Under the pieces are notes generated by a model. That model did no database searches. It was given only the letters and a program-made list of their open reading frames with translations, and was not told where the DNA came from. Positions 62,201 through 64,000 of a DNA stretch of 64,000 nt are shown piece after piece. The DNA comes from Paenibacillus sinopodophylli. GTDB lineage: Bacteria; Bacillota; Bacilli; Paenibacillales; Paenibacillaceae. The stretch's first letter is position 1. Every line of letters begins with the position of its first letter. The DNA is taken from NCBI RefSeq assembly GCF_005930355.1, contig NZ_VDBO01000001.1, positions 655,339 through 719,338 on the forward strand, read 5' to 3'. A program made the translations under genes and the position numbers.

Positions 62201-62719
62201 ATGACTAAACCATTGCCTATGATTACCCAAATTTGCATTGTCGTGCATGATGCGGAACAAGCCAGTGCTAATTGGGCTAATGTTCTAGGCGTTCAACAAG
62301 CACCTGCAGAGACCATTACGATGGAGGGACTGCTTCACTACACGTATGGAAATCTTGCAGAATACAACAATTGTAAGGTAGCCAAGTATGAGCTAGAGCA
62401 TCTCATCTTGGAACTTATGCAGCCTGCCGAATCTCCAAGCCCTTGGAGAACCTTTCTAGACCATCATGGACAAGGTGTTTTTCATTTCTGCATGTTCGTC
62501 GATGACCGCAAGTCGATGTATAGCAAGCTAGGTGCCATCGGGGTGGAACTTCCTTACCATGTTGGTTATGCGGCTAACGGTTCGTATAGCTACGTGAACT
62601 CAAAAGCTCAGCTTGGGTTAGAGCTCAGTGTTAACAATGTGGCTGACAATAGTCACTTGATGGAGCTCCTTGCTCAAGGGACTGCAAAACCTTTGGACGA
62701 GGTTAAATTACTCAGGTAA
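62201..62719 (+). CDS. VOC (glyoxalase/epimerase-like) family protein
   Basis: 172 residues from the ATG at 62201 (AAGGAGAGAAAAAA precedes). Starts MITQICIVVHDAEQASANWANVLG and has EHLILELMQPAESPSPWRTFLDHHGQGVFHFCMFV, a paired beta-alpha-beta metalloenzyme pattern with His (VVHD), Glu (LELM) and His (VFHF) as likely metal ligands. It may isomerise or epimerise a small carbohydrate-derived compound; the substrate is not known. It is the first gene of the LacI-controlled cluster. Confidence 0.82.
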   Translation: MTKPLPMITQICIVVHDAEQASANWANVLGVQQAPAETITMEGLLHYTYGNLAEYNNCKVAKYELEHLILELMQPAESPSPWRTFLDHHGQGVFHFCMFVDDRKSMYSKLGAIGVELPYHVGYAANGSYSYVNSKAQLGLELSVNNVADNSHLMELLAQGTAKPLDEVKLLR

Positions 62720-62772
62720 GCTATTATATCCTCAGAAAATAACTTTATAAACAGCAAAGGAGCACACGATAT

Positions 62773-63654
62773 ATGGATATTATTACTCTTAGGGCTTTAA
62801 TGAAGGAAAGAGATTCCTTCAGTATGCTGGAAACGTTGGATGTTTTTACAGGTGAACGGACTGTTTTGCATGAATTTAACGAGGTCATTGAAGCCCCTAA
62901 CTGGACCAAAGACGGACAATTCCTTATTTATAACAGCAATGGGCTTATGTATGCCTACGAATTGGAAACGAGCGTAATCAGGCAGATTGAGACTGGATTT
63001 GCTGTGGATTGCAATAATGATCATGTGCTTTCACCTGATTCCGCTCAACTTGCAATCAGCCATTTTACGGAAGGAGATGCACAGTCAAGAATTTATGTGC
63101 TGCCCCTAGCAGGAGGGATACCGAAGTTGATAACGCCGAACGCTCCTAGTTACTTGCATGGATGGTCTCCAGACGGCTCAACCCTTGCCTACTGTGCGGA
63201 AAGAAACGGACAATATGATATTTATACCATTCCACTTAACGGTGGTGAGGAAACTAAGCTCACAAACCTTCACGGCTTGGATGATGGACCTGAGTTTTCA
63301 CCTTGCGGCCGTTCGATCTGGTTTAATTCAACGCGAAGCGATTTAATGCAGATTTGGCGTATGGACTATGACGGGAGCAACCCAGAGCAAATGACTTTTG
63401 ATGAGGCCAACTGTTGGTTCCCACATGTTTCACCAGATGGCGAATGGGTGTCCTATGTCGCTTACCGTATGGGAGATGTAGACCCTGCTGACCACCCAGC
63501 TAACAAGCATGTGGAACTACGGCTCATGCCTTCGGCGGGAGGAGCAACTCGTACTATTGCTCAGTTGTTCGGTGGACAGGGAACGATGAATGTCAATTCA
63601 TGGGCACCAGATAGTCGCAGACTTGCATTCGTTTCCTATCGACTGAAGGAGTAG
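62773..63654 (+). CDS. TolB/WD40-like beta-propeller protein
   Basis: 293 residues without a signal peptide. Repeats of a TolB/PD40 type are visible: APNWTKDGQFLIYNSNG, SPDSAQLAISHF, GWSPDGSTLAYCAERNGQYDIYTIPL, GPEFSPCGRSIWFNSTRSDLMQIWRMDYDG, PHVSPDGEWVSYVAYR, WAPDSRRLAFVSY. A propeller alone is usual for a cytoplasmic lyase-like or scaffolding role; oligogalacturonide lyase-like proteins share the pattern. It lies 53 bases after the VOC gene, so cotranscription is likely. Confidence 0.8.
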   Translation: MDIITLRALMKERDSFSMLETLDVFTGERTVLHEFNEVIEAPNWTKDGQFLIYNSNGLMYAYELETSVIRQIETGFAVDCNNDHVLSPDSAQLAISHFTEGDAQSRIYVLPLAGGIPKLITPNAPSYLHGWSPDGSTLAYCAERNGQYDIYTIPLNGGEETKLTNLHGLDDGPEFSPCGRSIWFNSTRSDLMQIWRMDYDGSNPEQMTFDEANCWFPHVSPDGEWVSYVAYRMGDVDPADHPANKHVELRLMPSAGGATRTIAQLFGGQGTMNVNSWAPDSRRLAFVSYRLKE

Positions 63655-63737
63655 CTTTCAACGCTTGATACAAGCCTGAGTTAATAGAATTGTCTTGTCA
63701 AGGACCAAGATTACAAAAAATTGAAGGGAATGATTGT

Positions 63738-64000
63738 ATGTCATCTGTACAACCCATTAAAGTAGCTGTAATAGGATGTGGCATGATTAGCGATGCTTAT
63801 TTGAACACAATGGTTAACCGCTTTCACATATTAGAGGTGGTCGGCTGCTGTGATCGTAACCCCTCCAAAGCAGAACGAACCGCTGAGAGATATAATATTA
63901 AAGTACTCTCCATGGAAGAAATTATCGCGGACAATACGATTGAAATCGTAGTCAATCTGACCGCTCCGACTGCACATTACAGTGTCGTGAAACAGCTGCT
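63738..64000 (+). CDS. Gfo/Idh/MocA-family oxidoreductase (5' part, cut by window end)
   Basis: Starts at an ATG after TTGAAGGGAATGATTGT and stays open to the window edge (87 codons). The N-terminal Rossmann motif VAVIGCGMISDAYL, the strand end VVGCCDRNPSKAERTAERY and VVNLTAPTAHYSVVK are the family's NAD(P) pattern. It continues the LacI-regulated cluster, so a sugar or inositol substrate is plausible. Confidence 0.87.
   Translation, partial: MSSVQPIKVAVIGCGMISDAYLNTMVNRFHILEVVGCCDRNPSKAERTAERYNIKVLSMEEIIADNTIEIVVNLTAPTAHYSVVKQL

Overview
The window looks like chromosome from a Paenibacillaceae-type Gram-positive endospore former (Paenibacillus or a close relative). The evidence is GGAGG-type ribosome binding sites, frequent intrinsic terminators, GlnR/TnrA and cre sites, a mother-cell type mmg operon, and large secreted polysaccharidases: a GH14 beta-amylase with CBM25/FN3 repeats and a GH87 alpha-1,3-glucanase with discoidin domains. 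I saw no rRNA, tRNA, CRISPR array, prophage or intact insertion sequence.

Layout. 1-1.7 kb: rpiA and a nitroreductase. 1.7-9.05 kb: a nitrate assimilation block with narK (minus) divergent from moeA-nasB-nasC (plus). 9.2-13.3 kb: an ABC-F ATPase, a UPF0718 permease with a His-rich partner, and a lone methyltransferase. 13.5-21.4 kb: a seven-gene mmg-type operon (two acyl-CoA dehydrogenases, thiolase, 3-hydroxyacyl-CoA dehydrogenase, methylisocitrate lyase, methylcitrate synthase, PrpD) for fatty acid and propionyl-CoA breakdown. 21.5-35.3 kb: housekeeping and secreted genes, including the beta-amylase, a LysR regulator with metE, a Ycf48-like propeller protein, and a TetR/ketopantoate-reductase pair. 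35.4-44.0 kb: a second nitrogen block with a 1412-residue nitrate reductase fused to a CysJ-like flavoprotein (minus), a MarR regulator, a class I glutamine amidotransferase, a molybdate-type HTH/PBP regulator and modAB. 44.3-52.2 kb: mqo, then a minus-strand operon of a NikA/Opp-type ABC importer plus a MATE exporter. 52.7-64 kb: GH87 glucanase, DUF1697, ChrA, an ECF sigma/anti-sigma pair, and a LacI-regulated cluster that runs off the end.

The unifying signal is regulatory. Five sites matching the GlnR/TnrA consensus TGTNA-N7-TNACA lie at the promoters of narK, moeA-nasBC, the fusion nitrate reductase, the amidotransferase and modAB, so nitrate uptake, two nitrate reductases, molybdenum uptake and Mo-cofactor synthesis look like one nitrogen regulon. 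Two further layers appear. First, narK and moeA each carry a leader with two hexaloop hairpins (A at loop position 1, G at position 4) overlapping an intrinsic terminator, which is the signature of ANTAR (NasR/NasT-type) antitermination. Second, the fusion nitrate reductase and amidotransferase promoters share one composite architecture, GlnR/TnrA box, 8 nt, -35, then ATCG-N5-CGAT in the spacer; the MarR gene between them is the obvious candidate for the spacer operator. No ANTAR protein and no nitrite reductase is encoded in the window, so both are predicted elsewhere.
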